Positions 47,336 through 58,466 of a DNA stretch of 64,000 nucleotides are shown one piece after another. A program made the translations under genes and the position numbers. The DNA is from Tetragonia tetragonoides (Eukaryota > Streptophyta > Magnoliopsida > Caryophyllales > Aizoaceae): the NCBI GenBank assembly GCA_038025085.1, contig CM076146.1, forward strand, positions 13,171,001-13,235,000, in the 5' to 3' direction. Numbering within the stretch: the first letter of the stretch is position 1; every line of letters starts with the position of its first letter. Below the pieces are notes generated by a model. It saw nothing but the letters and a program-made list of their open reading frames with translations. It was not told the DNA's origin and searched no databases.

Positions 47336-49017
47336 TAGTTAGCATATTTGGAAAATTTGATACAATTAAAAATCCTTAAGATATTAGGGTATTAAAAAAT
47401 AAATTAAAAAGCATATACCGCCACTAAACCAGAATCTTTAATAATTAATGAAAATCTACCATTTAATGATTTCTTTTTGTATTTTCTTCCTACCTTTCCT
47501 TTTTACGTTAGTTTTTTCTTCTTTCCTTCCTTTTTTTTTTCTTTTTTCTTTTCTCCTTGTAATCTCTTCTTTCTCCCTCCTGGTGGACCTTTTCCCTCAT
47601 TTTTTTTTACTGCCTCCCTCCTTCCCTTTATCCTCTCAAACCCCTTCATTTTTTTTTGGTGCATATGAGGGGACAAGCCCGGAGAAGACAGGTACAGAAA
47701 CAAAACAAAGAAATCAACTAAAAAAAATAAAAAAAAACTTAAAGCAACTAATCTAGGCACACCACAGACCGGAGCCAAGCCACCCCACTCACGTCCTCAA
47801 ACAACAGACGACCAATGCCAACAGGAGGTTCATTGAAGAACATGATAAGTTGAGGTAACGAAACACCCAAATTGGCCAACCAATCCGCGACCTTATTCCC
47901 TTCTCGATAGCAATGGGTGAGGTCAATCTCCCACTCTGATTTCATGATCAGATTACGACACTGAAGGATCAAGTGATAGTTTGCCTTTGCTCTAACCATC
48001 TTTGAAGACACTAGCTCAATGGCAAGTTGAGAGTCCATGCCCACCACCACCTTTCTAAAGCCCAAATTCCACGCATATAGCAGACCATGAAACAGAGCAA
48101 GCAACTCTGCACGGAGGGATGAGCAGACACCCAACTTAACTACATAAGCTCCCAGAAAATCACCTCTATGGCCATGAAACACGCCGCCACCACCCGCTTA
48201 CCCGGATTACCTCGTGAGGCTCCGTCCATATTCAGGCAAACCCATCCCTCTCAAACCCCTTCATTGTTGTAGCCGTGGTTGATGTTTTTGAGCGCCTAGT
48301 GACACAATGTTGATCCTTATTGTTTATGCTCTATCTATATACTGAAATAGTAATATAATCTTTTTTAGGGGGAGAAATAGTAATGTAAGGGTTGTATGCC
48401 CTGTGACCAAACAAAAATTTAAAGCCTTCAATTGGACTTCATATCTATTTTGCTCATAGAGCGAGTTACAAAAAGATGCAAAAAGTAATTCCACAAATCC
48501 TGTAACCTAGCAAAGTTAAATTGCTTGTGACTTACTAACGTGCATTGTTTTAACCCAAAAAAAAATGCATAAAAGGAAGGGAGTATGACAGCTAGTTAGG
48601 AGGAGCCTGAGAGCTGAATTGGCCTTGACTGATGAAAATGGGAGGACCTTTAACAGGCATATATATTGTGTACATGTCATCACCTTGAGGAAGTATCACT
48701 CTCTAACTCTTCAACTCTCTATCATGGAAGTTGAGGGCAGTAAAAAAAACAAGGGAAAAGAATGGGGAAAGAAGCGTATCAGCCAAAAGAGAAGAAATAG
48801 AAAAAAAAAGAGAAGGAAATGATGGTAAAAAAAAAACTAACGTAAAAAAGGTAGAAGGGAATAAGAAATACAAAAAAAAATATTAAAAGGTAGATTTTCA
48901 TTAATTAGTGAAGATTTCGGTTTTGTGGGGGTATATGCCTTTTTAATTTGTTTTTTAATACCCTAATGTCTTAAGGGTTTTTAATTATACCAAATTATCC
49001 AAACGTGCTCACTAAAT
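47336..49017. mobile_element. Long-inverted-repeat (foldback/MULE-like) non-autonomous element
   Basis: The arm 47336-47650 (AGTTAGCATATTTGG..., AATCCTTAAGATATTAGGGT..., ACGTTAGTTTTTTCTT...) matches in reverse the arm from about 48690 to 49017 (AAACGTGCTC..., CTAATGTCTTAAGGG...). The arms are thus about 320 bp each, with good similarity over most of their length. A LINE insertion at 47651-48246 enlarges the middle. No clear target duplication outside; no transposase. Confidence 0.7.
47651..48246 (-). mobile_element. 5'-truncated LINE insertion with 19-bp target duplication
   Basis: The direct repeats CCTCTCAAACCCCTTCATT at 47632-47650 and 48247-48265 are identical. The insert ends, on the minus strand, in ATATGCACC plus an A-run at 47651. 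It holds the C-terminal RNase H domain of a LINE Pol protein: NMDGASRGNPG near 48215, a frameshift, then a 144-codon frame (48182-47748) with SSLRAELLALFHGLLYAW, VVVGMDSQLAIELV and HCYREGNKVADWLANLG. These give the D-E-D-type active-site pattern. Reverse transcriptase and endonuclease were lost on insertion. Confidence 0.92.
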
Positions 49018-49507
49018 ATACCAATTTGGTCATTTGGGGGTTTGATAATTAATCAAAAGTAGTTACTACTGTTTAATACTAGCATTAGCATAGCATTGAA
49101 GAGAGAGAATCAAGTGGGGTTAGGTTGCATAGTGTCGTCAAAAAAGTTCTCTTCTTTATTAGCGTCCTGGTCCCACAGCATGCATTTTTTTTCCGTCGTC
49201 TTTTGTGACTCTAGGAAACCGGCCATGATGGAATCAAATGGTTCACTATTAGTATTAACTTCAGACTGCTTTTAAAGAGTTGGTTAAATACTTATATACA
49301 TTAGTGCAATCTCTGACGCTAAACAAAGTAGTGGATTTGGTTGAACTAGTGGTGTGCTTGGCTTGCTTGTACTTAGCTATTATCCTCTATCATTTATAGA
49401 TTAGAGTAAATTTCAGTCATCACATTTTTCTAGTTGTGAAATTTAGTGGCCAAGTGGGAACCCTTGCACCTTAGTACAAGAAGAGTTAAAAGTAAGGGAG
49501 TTCTCCT
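49018..49507. other. Intergenic, nothing recognised
   Basis: AT-rich DNA without a supported feature. Confidence 0.5.
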
Positions 49508-49984
49508 TAGGTTGTAAATGAGGCGAGTCGAGTCGAGCTTTGCTCTATTCGAGCTCATTCACGAGTTTGATAGTCGAGCTCGAGCTCGATAATTTTATTT
49601 GAGCTCGAGCTCGACTCGTTTAGACTCGATTAAATAAACGAGCCGAGGTCGAGCAGAACTTGTTCACGAACATATAATTTTAAAAAATATATTAATAAAA
49701 TTATTTATTTTATTAATATATTATATAGTAAAATAATATAATCGAGTTTTGAACGAGCTTTAAACGAGTTTTAAACAAACATAAAAGAGCTTGTTCATGA
49801 ACATAAACGATTGCTCGCAAATATAAACGAGTAGTACAAAGCGTTGTTCGAGCTTGGTTCGTTTAACAAACGAGCTTAGAATTGTGTTTAGGTTCGTTGA
49901 TTTAGTTAATGAACGAGCTATGACCAAATTTTGACCGAGCTTGTTTGCAAACGGTTCGCGAATGCTTAGTCATTTACAGCCCTT
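49508..49984. mobile_element. hAT-like element with GAGCTCGAG interior, decayed
   Basis: Left end TAGGTTGTAAATGAGGCGAG and, reversed, right end AAGGGCTGTAAATGACTAAG are similar. The interior is rich in palindromic CGAGCTCGAGCTCG and GAACGAGCT units. No 8-bp duplication was found. Confidence 0.55.
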
Positions 49985-50287
49985 CACTTCTTCACATTAC
50001 TGTTCTCATCAGAATTGTGTAATAAATTGAAATGAAACTTGCGAACGCAATAGAACGACTTGTAATTGAGCTTGTTGAACATATCTAATTGAACGACGAA
50101 AACAAAATAGATTTCAAAACGGATCGATTAGTATAGATTTTGGACGAATTGTCAAATGATAATGAGGAAATGAACCATACCTAGAAGTTTGTTTACAAAA
50201 ATGGCAAGGTTAAAATGTAACGCAATTGCATATGTTGCACTGGTGCAATACATGAAGATTAGGGGTTGTAACATGTGTCAAAAATTT
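49985..50287. other. Intergenic, nothing recognised
   Basis: About 300 bp of AT-rich sequence with no supported feature. Confidence 0.5.
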
Positions 50288-50290
50288 TAA

Positions 50291-50547
50291 GGATGCTTTT
50301 GCTAGAGCTGAACTTACCAGAACTGAACTGAACTGAATTCAACATCACTAAATTGGATACTACTGAACTGAACTGGACACAATTTAACTGAATTGAACAT
50401 AATTTGATATGTGAGACAAAAAATATGTTTCTGAACTCAGCACCACTGAACTGAACTCGACATCATTTAACTGAATTTGAAATCACTGAATTGACACCTG
50501 AACTGAACTGAACTGAACTGATCGAGTAAGCTCTATCAAACGCACCC
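50291..50547. mobile_element. CTGAACTGAA-type MITE (PIF/Harbinger-like)
   Basis: Left end GGATGCTTTTGCTAGAGCTG and, reversed, right end GGGTGCGTTTGATAGAGCTT. TAA lies outside both ends (50288-50290 and 50548-50550). The interior is an array of ACTGAACTGAA units. Same family as 27154-27404 and 51547-51776. Confidence 0.75.
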
Positions 50548-50644
50548 TAAGTTTAGTAATTTGGTTATGAATGGTGATGGGTATTGTCATCATCTCATCC
50601 TCCTTCGGAATACACTAGCTTTCATTAGGGTATTCCAATACATA

Positions 50645-50770
50645 AGGTCTTGAGCTATTGGCGCACTGGTTAGGACTAATGCCATGGATACATTAGGTTT
50701 AATTTCCTTGATTCTTGTTGTATGTAAATTGTACTAGTCTTAATACCTCCGATTGACCCAAATAAATTTA
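50645..50770 (+). mobile_element. Possible tRNA-derived SINE
   Basis: TTGGCGCACTGG (A box-like, 50659-50669) and GGTTTAATTTCC (B box-like, about 50696-50706) are spaced as in tRNA promoters. They are followed by a body without structure and an A-rich tail near 50760. Target duplication not found. Confidence 0.35.
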
Positions 50771-51543
50771 AAAATAATGAATGAAATTTAATTTTAATGT
50801 AATGAGACATGGATATATTTATCTAAAGAAAACATACAACACAGTACTACGATCTACACAAGACATGAAAATAAAGAAGACGACATATACATTCATATAT
50901 TTGTAAATCAATAGTGTAATTATTTTAAGATTTTAGTTTTTTTTTAATTTGTCAATATCAACTAATTGATCGTACACAAAACGCAAAGACAATTATGGGA
51001 CCTGAGTTGCAAGCTTTGAGTTAGGGTGTTGTTCTTTTCAATTATAATGCATGAAACTGAATAGGACTATGCTGAATAACTATACCAATATTTGAGAGAA
51101 AAAATATGTTGTAAAATTACAATGAATAAAAATATTAGTCGGTCTTGTGCAAAACCGTTATATTACAGTCGACATCAATACTTCATATTGAAAATGTAAT
51201 TTTTTTGTCTGAAAAATAACCCTTGTTTTTTATGGTGAAAAATGATTTAAGATAAAGTACACATTTTCATGTAAAAGTTATATTTTTGTTTGAAAGGTAA
51301 ATCTCTTCTCATTTGAGATTGTCTTTTATAACTTTTTACACAAAATAATTGAATGTTGAAAATGAAAAGGAATAAAGATTTAGAGAAAGAGTTCTGTGAG
51401 ACCAACTCACAAAAAAAATTGGGTCACTATTTAGAAATGTTGGAGTCAATTACTATAAGTAGTGACTCCTTAACTCACTAAAGAATGACTATCGTCTTAC
51501 TAAAAGTTGCTATATAAGACCGTCTCAAACAAGTTTTTCTGTC
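50771..51543. other. Intergenic, nothing recognised
   Basis: AT-rich sequence with no supported gene or element. Confidence 0.5.
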
Positions 51544-51546
51544 TTA

Positions 51547-51776
51547 GGGTGCGTTCTTTAGAGCTTATACGTCAGTCAGTGATTTTCAATTCAGTTAAGT
51601 GATGTTTAGTTTAGTTTCGTGATGCTCAGTTCAGAAACATACCTTTTGTCTTACATATCAATTTGTGTTAAATTCAGTTTAATGGTGTCCAGTTCAGTTC
51701 AATGGTGTCCAGTTCAGTTCCATGGTGTTTAGTTCAGTAATGTTGAATTCAGTTTGGTTCGATTTAATTCAATTAA
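51547..51776. mobile_element. CTGAACTGAA-type MITE, one end preserved
   Basis: Starts GGGTGCGTTCTTTAGAGCTT after TTA and is filled with TTCAGTTCAGT units, the inverse of those at 50291-50547. The right end has decayed into an A-run. Confidence 0.6.
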
Positions 51777-51979
51777 AAAAAAAACAAAAAAAGAACAAAG
51801 TGTGAAAATGCTTTTGGTGGGGTGTCGGAACATAATGGCGAGCCTTTAGGGATTGGGGATTTGAGATTGTGTTGTCCCGTGAGATCACCAGCATGGCAGC
51901 ATAGTATGATTCCTGGCGGGAGCGCGGATCCGGAAAGCAGCAGGTGGGGTCCATCAACCGAAATCTAATTATCTCATCC

Positions 51980-52018
51980 ACTAATTTTATTTTATTTTAT
52001 TTTATTTTATTTTGTTTT
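51980..52018. repeat. (TTTTA)n microsatellite
   Basis: About six ATTTT units and degenerate continuation. Confidence 0.9.
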
Positions 52019-52223
52019 GTTTTTATGAGAGTGAGAACGGCCCTACCTATCCCAATTCATGTTAGGAGCTCATCAGACAAGCAAAAAATTTTAGGAGCTC
52101 ATATGCTATTCTTCCAAATTAGAGCACATCCCGTAATCTACAATCTACATTGTCTTAAAACCGCGAATATACACAACAACAATTCTCATAGGATGGTACT
52201 TCTATATGAGACGTTTAAACGTA

Positions 52224-52251
52224 TCAAATTTTGATTACGAGGTAATATATA
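52224..52251. repeat. 28-bp direct repeat flanking the MULE, left copy
   Basis: TCAAATTTTGATTACGAGGT plus AATATATA, identical to 58502-58529 on the other side of the element. Confidence 0.9.
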
Positions 52252-52272
52252 GTGAATTGCTATTTATCGCCC

Positions 52273-52303
52273 AAAATTACTCACCACCGCCCTTGGAAAT
52301 TAC
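52273..52303 (+). repeat. Left terminal inverted repeat core of the MULE
   Basis: 31 bp identical in reverse to 58436-58466. Confidence 0.92.
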
Positions 52304-52717
52304 CCATTTGCCCTTCACTCTCACTCACTCCTCACTCACTCCTCACTCCTCCTTCCTCTCTTCCTCACTCTCCTCACCACCACCTTCCTCTCTTCCTCAC
52401 TCTCCTCACCACCACACCATCACACCGGTATCACACCGGCAAAACCACCACACCATCACAACGGAAATGTCAGGGGCTAGCGGCAGCGGCAGAGGCGGCG
52501 GCGGGGACGGAGGCGGCGAGCATCGCGGCCGGGGGGGGTATACATTCGAAATTTTTTTGCTTTATTTACTCTAATTTGCTTTGATTTTTACGAAATGTGT
52601 TGATATAGGAGTGTTTTTATTCAAGGTTTATAGACAAATGAATTGAATTTGTGTTGTTTGAAGTTGTGTTGATTGATTTGTGAGTTCGGTGTCGTTTTTT
52701 TCGAGTTCGGAGAGTCG

Positions 52718-52769
52718 GGCGTCTGCCGATCTCGCCTCACCCATGGGTGAGGCGAGATCGGCAGACGCC
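52718..52769. repeat. 52-bp perfect palindrome, left subterminal
   Basis: Centred between 52743 and 52744 in CCCATGGG; each 26-base half is the exact reverse complement of the other. Partial copies of the GCAGACGCCTCACCCATGG motif follow to 52808. Confidence 0.95.
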
Positions 52770-52825
52770 TCACCCATGGTAGAGGCGCCATTTGCAGACG
52801 CCTCACCCGAGACAAAAAAAAAATA

Positions 52826-52897
52826 GTGTTATTATTATTGTTATTATTATTAATATTAGTGTTATTATTATTGTTATTGTTATTGTTGTTATTATTA

Positions 52898-52935
<38 letters not shown>

Positions 52936-53000
52936 TATTATTATTTATTATTATTATTATTATTATTATTTATTGTTGTTATTATTAATATTATTATTGT
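52826..53000. repeat. (ATT)n microsatellite
   Basis: Interrupted ATT/GTT trinucleotide tract inside the MULE, left of the PMD gene. The long Ile-only and Leu-only frames across it are artefacts. Confidence 0.95.
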
Positions 53001-53119
53001 TATCATTATTTGTTATTACAATTATTATTAGTTGTCAATTATTATTTTAATTGTTTATTACTGATTATTGTTTAATTAAAAATGTGAAATGATAGAGGAG
53101 AGGAGGAGCCGGTAAATCG

Positions 53120-55066
53120 ATGCCGAGGTTAGTCAGTGAACTAGCTGGTTCAGGAGCGCGTCACACGAGGACGCGCGGGATTGATGCCTCTGTACGGAGA
53201 CAGAGAGAGGCAGTTCGGATGAGGGAGATGACTGACCGTCACTTATATCGCGGTGATGAGGCTGAGCAACACGATTACGGATCTAGCGAGTTCTACTCCG
53301 AGGATCAGTCCATGGACGATGATCAGATTGGCGTCGAATCATCATCAGATTGGCGCGTGGTGAAGGGCAGAGGCGGTAAGTTTGTTAGTATTGGCTCGTC
53401 TAGTAGTAGCAAACGATCTAGAGCGGAGGACGACAGTACGTGGCTTGTTACAGGGAATGTGGCCGGTGGACCGGCGGATGATAGCGTCATACCAAGCTTC
53501 CTGGGCCACGTAGCGTCTCGTATGTGGATGGGAGAGACGAGGGGTCTGTTGAAGTGTCAGAACCGATTCAGTGTCTGTCAGCGGCTGAGTGAGTGGCGAG
53601 CGGAGATGTCGCTCGAGGTGAGGGCGCAGATCGAGAGGACTGGGTTATCACACCTGACATACATTATGTTCAGACATATCGACTTCCCCCTGATATTTGC
53701 ATTCGTTGAAAGGTGGCAGCCGGATACGAACTCGTTCCACATGACGTTCGGAGAGATGACCATCATGTTGCACGATGTATGGCATATTCTTCGGATTCCT
53801 GTAGAGGGAGAGCTCGTTTCCAGTGAGGGACGGGATGGGCAGCTGCAGGCGACGGCCATGGAGGTTCTCGGGGTCACCCGAGATGAACTGATGCATAGCC
53901 ACTGGCAGGGCGGTGGGGTCCTCACGGAGTCGGTTTTTGACCTTTGCCGAGTGGAGGACCGAATGGAGGACATCCAGGCGGTAGGTTGGATGTGGTTACT
54001 TATTGGATCCATCTTATTTGTCGACAAGAGTGGTAACCGTATTAGACCCTCCTGCGTGATGGAGGTGAGGGACGGTGTCGGAACGGCGCATGAGTTCTCT
54101 TGGGGATCTGCTGCCCTCGCCTTCCTATATCGTCAGCTCGGTATAGCTAGTCGGGGGGATTCTCAGGGCATCTGCGGATGCCTAACTCTCCTCCAGGCAT
54201 GGATATACGAGTACTTTCCCTGCTTCTGACCTCATCGAGAGCGGATGGTTGTCGGGGACGGCGAGGCTCCCCGTGCGTGCGTATGGAGTGCCCAGGCTGA
54301 GGGCAAGGACGTGGTTCGACTGCACTCCTTACGTAGACGCTTGGATCAGCTGCGAGCGTCAGAGGTACGTCATGCAGTTATCGGTGTTCATGATTTATTT
54401 CGTCATTTGCTATGTTTTTTTTTACTTCACCGTAACTTCAACATTTCTACGTAGGTGGTGTGGCTGCCGTACGGTTCCGACCCGGTTGCATTTGTACCGA
54501 GGACTGTATTCATCGGGCGGCTACGGTATCGGGATATTATCGAACCGTACATGCCTGGTCGTTGTTTACGACAAATCGGGTACGTACAGAGTATCCCTTT
54601 CCCGATCACTAGGCCAGAGAGAGCGATCAGGTCATGGAGCAGTCGTTCGTACAGGGTTGTCTACCCCGTACGAGTATCATCTGATGCCTGGCGTATGTTC
54701 CCGGGAGGTTACATTCTTGGTCTCCATGGGTTTCAGGCATCCACGTCAGATCCCACAGCATGTACGGATGACTACCTCGTGTGGTACTACCATCACTCCC
54801 ACCCTCTGCTGACACGTGACCATGCAGCACCTGGATCTGTGATTCCTCCACGATCCAACAACGATTATGTAAGTGATTAACTAAAATATATTTTTTTTTA
54901 CGTATTACATATCTCTGAACTCACACTCATTGTTACTTTTTTGCAGTGGGTGAATCGTCTAGCCGTCGCATTTGAGTCTTTCATTACTTTGCTTCCTCCG
55001 GAGCAAGCGGAAGGTCCTCGATCGGTTATGGAGGAGTATATGAGAGATTGGCGGGCTGCCAAATGA
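53120..55066 (+). CDS. Plant mobile domain (PMD) protein of the MULE, one in-frame stop
   Basis: Exons 53120-54364, 54455-54868 and 54947-55066, joined by GT-AG introns at codon boundaries. 592 codons read through except for TGA at 54227-54229 (context CF-stop-PHRERM, explained by a CGA to TGA change). Residues 1-125 are a charged, Ser/Asp-rich leader. The PMD begins about residue 175 with GLSHLTYIMFRHIDFPLI, FVERWQPDTNSFHMTFGEMT and LHDVWHILRIPVEG, and goes on through VVWLPYGSDPVAF and PGRCLRQIGYVQ; a WVNRLAVAF segment and WRAAK end the protein. PMD proteins of the MAIN/MAIL group act in gene silencing in Arabidopsis; transposon-borne copies have no proven role. An additional 5' exon from ATG 52467 is possible, but its phase does not fit unless the G-run has slipped. 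Confidence 0.82.
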
Positions 55067-55296
55067 TGTATTAGATGAATTTGTTATATATTTATATAAA
55101 AGTTTCATTGTTATTGTTATTTATTTGTGTTATTGTAATTTGTTGTTTCTTATTTACCTTTTTTGTTTTATTGTAATTTGTTGTTTTATTTACCTCCAAT
55201 AATCACGAAAAAATATAACATGCAAAATATAACAATCACACAAAAATGTGACAATGATATAAGTAGAAAAATATAACAATCACGCAAAACATTCAA
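55067..55296. other. Intergenic spacer between the convergent MULE genes
   Basis: 230 bp of AT-rich DNA separating the two stop codons. It should hold both 3' ends, so antisense overlap of the transcripts is possible. Confidence 0.5.
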
Positions 55297-58285
55297 TTAC
55301 GTCGACCTCGCTAAACGATCCCAATGTGCTCTTTGCCTAACATACATTTGCTCCCAACCAGCGACACTATCAGAACGGGAAGTAAACCATGCTGCGCATA
55401 TCGGAGGAACAGGAAAATCTGAGGCTAAATTCAGACGGATATAATGCATGTACGAATCACCTAAATGACCTATGACAATTTCCCTACTTGGACGTGTAGC
55501 AGTCGAAGGTGCTTGCAACGGTAGCACTGTGTAACAAGCATATAACCCCCTTCCGCTGCCGTATCCGAATAACATAATCGCTGCATTGAAGAGGTTGGCA
55601 ATCGGGAACAAATCCTCAAGTACTATCATCCACTGATCATCGTTACACGCACCTCCGTCCCACATAATACGGCGGTAACCAGCGTCGACCCCGTCAACGT
55701 ATATGTTTTCGTACAATGCTCGGTTAGCTAAGAGTTCGTTTGCAATGCAAACTCTCGTCAATCGCCATTGCTCTTGGTCTCCGAAAACGTAGTCCGCAAT
55801 GACACGAAAACCGCAATTACCATCCCCAAGCACATCGAGATATCCTTCAATGAAAGGTATGATGATTCCCGGAATTTTGTTAACATGATAGAATTCAGTG
55901 ATATCTATTCCGTGTCCAGCTGCAAGACAATATAATAGAAAGTCATTAATAGTACTTATCAAAAAGTAATTAACAACATTATGTACATGTCCCGGAATCA
56001 TGGGTTTTCATACCAGTACTCCGCACGACGTTACTCGATGAGGATGAGCTACGACCACGCCCGCGGCTCGAACTGGATGACCTAGGGCGACCACGACCCC
56101 TCTGGGAGTACTCCCATGAACTAGGATCACGTCTGGTAGAGGAACTCCCTCTCGGTCGACCTCTGACTGTCGTGTTCTCTTCCGGCTCTACGTAACTCGC
56201 TTCATCAGGATGAAGCTGCTCATTGATAAGGACAGATATGTTGCGCACAACTGCCCGGTCACTTGAGTTAACCTCGTGGACGAGAGAGTGAAAGTACCGA
56301 TAGTCCTCAGATGGATGCTCACTCATGTCAAGCGTATCTATCTCCACTGCATCACTAATAACCAGTGTTCGCCAAAATTTGTGGACACTATTCAAGCTAA
56401 TTGGCGTGCCCGTATCCGTGGCCGTTTTCAACTCACACGCACACGGGATCTGATGAGTGGATCTCAATACACTACCGCAACGATCAAATACTTGGTCACT
56501 CAATTCTCTCATCCTCTTCAGCTCATCCCATAATATTCCTAAGCAGTAATGGGAAACATACCCGCTCAGATAGTTGAATGGGAAACCCGAGTACATCACA
56601 CCTGTTCGTCTTCTGCACTCTTCAAGTGTGTACTTGATCTCAGTTAGTTGTGACTCGATTGACTTGTTGACCTTGTTCCAAACATTGTCCAAAGCTCCAG
56701 TTGAGGAGTTCAACCACTGTTTTAGAGCGGCATGTGCACTCTCCACCCTGCAAGTCGTAGTGTTGCCAAGGTGTAGCACCTTATTCGTCCACGCAGCCAC
56801 AAACATCTCTTTGTATCTCAGCCAGGTCTCCTCTACATAGGATATCACGTGAGGGTAATTCCTCCAAGTATCCTTCATCATACGCACTGCTCTATCGTAC
56901 TCAGCTTCTGTGAAAGCTTCCATGATAAATTTCCACTTCCCGTTCTTGAACCTCTGCGCGCCGACCTTATCTTTTCCACAAAGTCTGTACACTTTGTCTT
57001 CAACGACTTTGTTAATGTGCCATGTACAGAGCAAATGGGCACTGTCGGGAAATATCTCTCTAATAGGTCTCATCAACCCTAGCTCACGATCGGTCAAAAT
57101 TGCTGTTTGGTGTACATCATTTCCAATAAGCATCCTCAACTTATCTAAGACCCACGCATAGCTTGCCTCAGTCTCATCCTTCATAATGGCATAAGCTATG
57201 AGGAAGTTCTTATTGCTTGGAGTCATCCCCACTATCTCAAGAAACGGCATCTTATACTTGTTTGTTTTGTACGTGGAATCTAAGCCAATCAACCAAGGAA
57301 AAGACCGAAGTAACTGAATTGATGTAAGGTGTGCCATGAATACATGAGTTACCTCATTAGTAGCTGGGTCGACTCTTCTCCAATGTACGTACTTATTCTC
57401 CACAGCTAAATGATGAAACTGACCAATGACATCTCTCTCTTCAAAATCAAGTTTCCTTATACGATCTCTGTAGTTGTACACATGCCGTCTAGTTGCATTG
57501 TCCTCGGAAAATTTTTCCTTAATAGTGGCCAAGATAGCACATGGCTTTGTTTGTGCCGAAGTCATGTCACGAACGAGTTGCTTTGACCCAGGACTAAGAC
57601 CACTCATCTGACGATATCCCTCAGGAAACACAGCAAAGTCATGGTTGCGCGTACCCTTAATCCCAGGCAATGTGACAATCATCCAACTACTGGACCCATA
57701 CACTTGCTCAGCTCTTAACTGGAACGTACATTTACAAGCCTTTGTTTTCGTATTCTTCCGAGCAGCAGTATCTAAGTCTCTTAATTCCCCTCTGTAGCGT
57801 TCACCTCGATTGCATCTTAACAATTTTACGCTTCCATTGTTCTTGTGTGACGAGATTATCAACTCCAACCCGATAGTAAGGGCAATTTATTTTGCCCAAT
57901 TAATTGCATCTCTATCACTATCAAATAACTCATCAGTGACGAAATGCGTACTGTAATCAACACCATCACCACCGAACCGCTCCAAAGGAACCTAACGAAA
58001 ACAATGTTAGCTTAATCTCTAATTCAAACGTCTATCAAAACCGACTGAACCAAGGGACAGGCGTCTGAAATTTCCGCCTGAACCATGGATGGGGCGGAAA
58101 TCACGGACGACAACACCATGGTTTTGGCGTAGATCTCAGACGCATGATCCATGGTGTAGGCGTCCGTGATTTACGCCTCCACCATGGTGAATGGGGCGTA
58201 AATCACGGACGCCCGTTCAAAATATGCGGAAAAAAAATTTTACCTCGGCCACCGTCGACGACACTTCTTGGTCGCCGGAAGACAT
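55297..58285 (-). CDS. mudrA-like: MULE transposase fused by splicing to an OTU protease domain, one in-frame stop
   Basis: Exons 58285-58244, 57991-56014 and 55919-55297 on the minus strand, GT-AG introns, phases consistent, about 880 codons. One TAA (57887-57889) falls in the second exon after DRDAINWAK. A FAR1/WRKY-GCM1-like zinc domain (LLRCN, KACKCTF, TRNHDF) comes first. The transposase core has LIGLDSTYKTN (first Asp, about residue 252), ILTDRELG (second Asp, 315), CTWHINK and CRVESAHAALKQW (Glu, 431), so the DDE triad is intact. A Cys cluster HQIPCACEL stands where the SWIM finger is expected. After an Arg/Ser/Gly-rich hinge the OTU domain has LGDGNCGFR (Asp 706, Cys 709) and SYMHYIRL with the likely catalytic His. 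It would cut and join the element ends in the nucleus; the OTU part may remove ubiquitin-like tags. Confidence 0.87.
58060..58215. repeat. GC-rich subterminal repeats, right side of the MULE
   Basis: Several copies of GGCGTCYGTGATTTACGCC-like units around CCATGG, in both orientations, within the first intron of the transposase gene. They mirror the palindrome block at 52718-52808. Confidence 0.75.
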
Positions 58286-58435
58286 TTGCGGTCGTTCCTT
58301 GCTTGCCGGTGAGAGAATGTTGGTGAATGTGGGTGGGTGTGAGAGTGGGTGGGTGTGAGAGTGGGTGGGTGTGGGAGAGTTAGAGAGGGAGAGGGAGAGT
58401 GGGAGAAAGGGTGAAAATGTGAGAGGGGCAATATT

Positions 58436-58466
58436 GTAATTTCCAAGGGCGGTGGTGAGTAATTTT
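58436..58466 (-). repeat. Right terminal inverted repeat core of the MULE
   Basis: 31 bp, reverse complement of 52273-52303. Confidence 0.92.

Noticed and set aside
52792..53050. Poly-Ile and poly-Leu frames
   Set aside because: They read the ATT microsatellite in different phases.
53578..54027. 149-codon minus-strand frame
   Set aside because: Shadow of the PMD coding exon.
54249..54812. 187-codon frame crossing the first PMD intron
   Set aside because: It reads a different phase through intron and exon; the spliced frame gives continuous PMD similarity (LDQLRASE joined to VVWLPYG).
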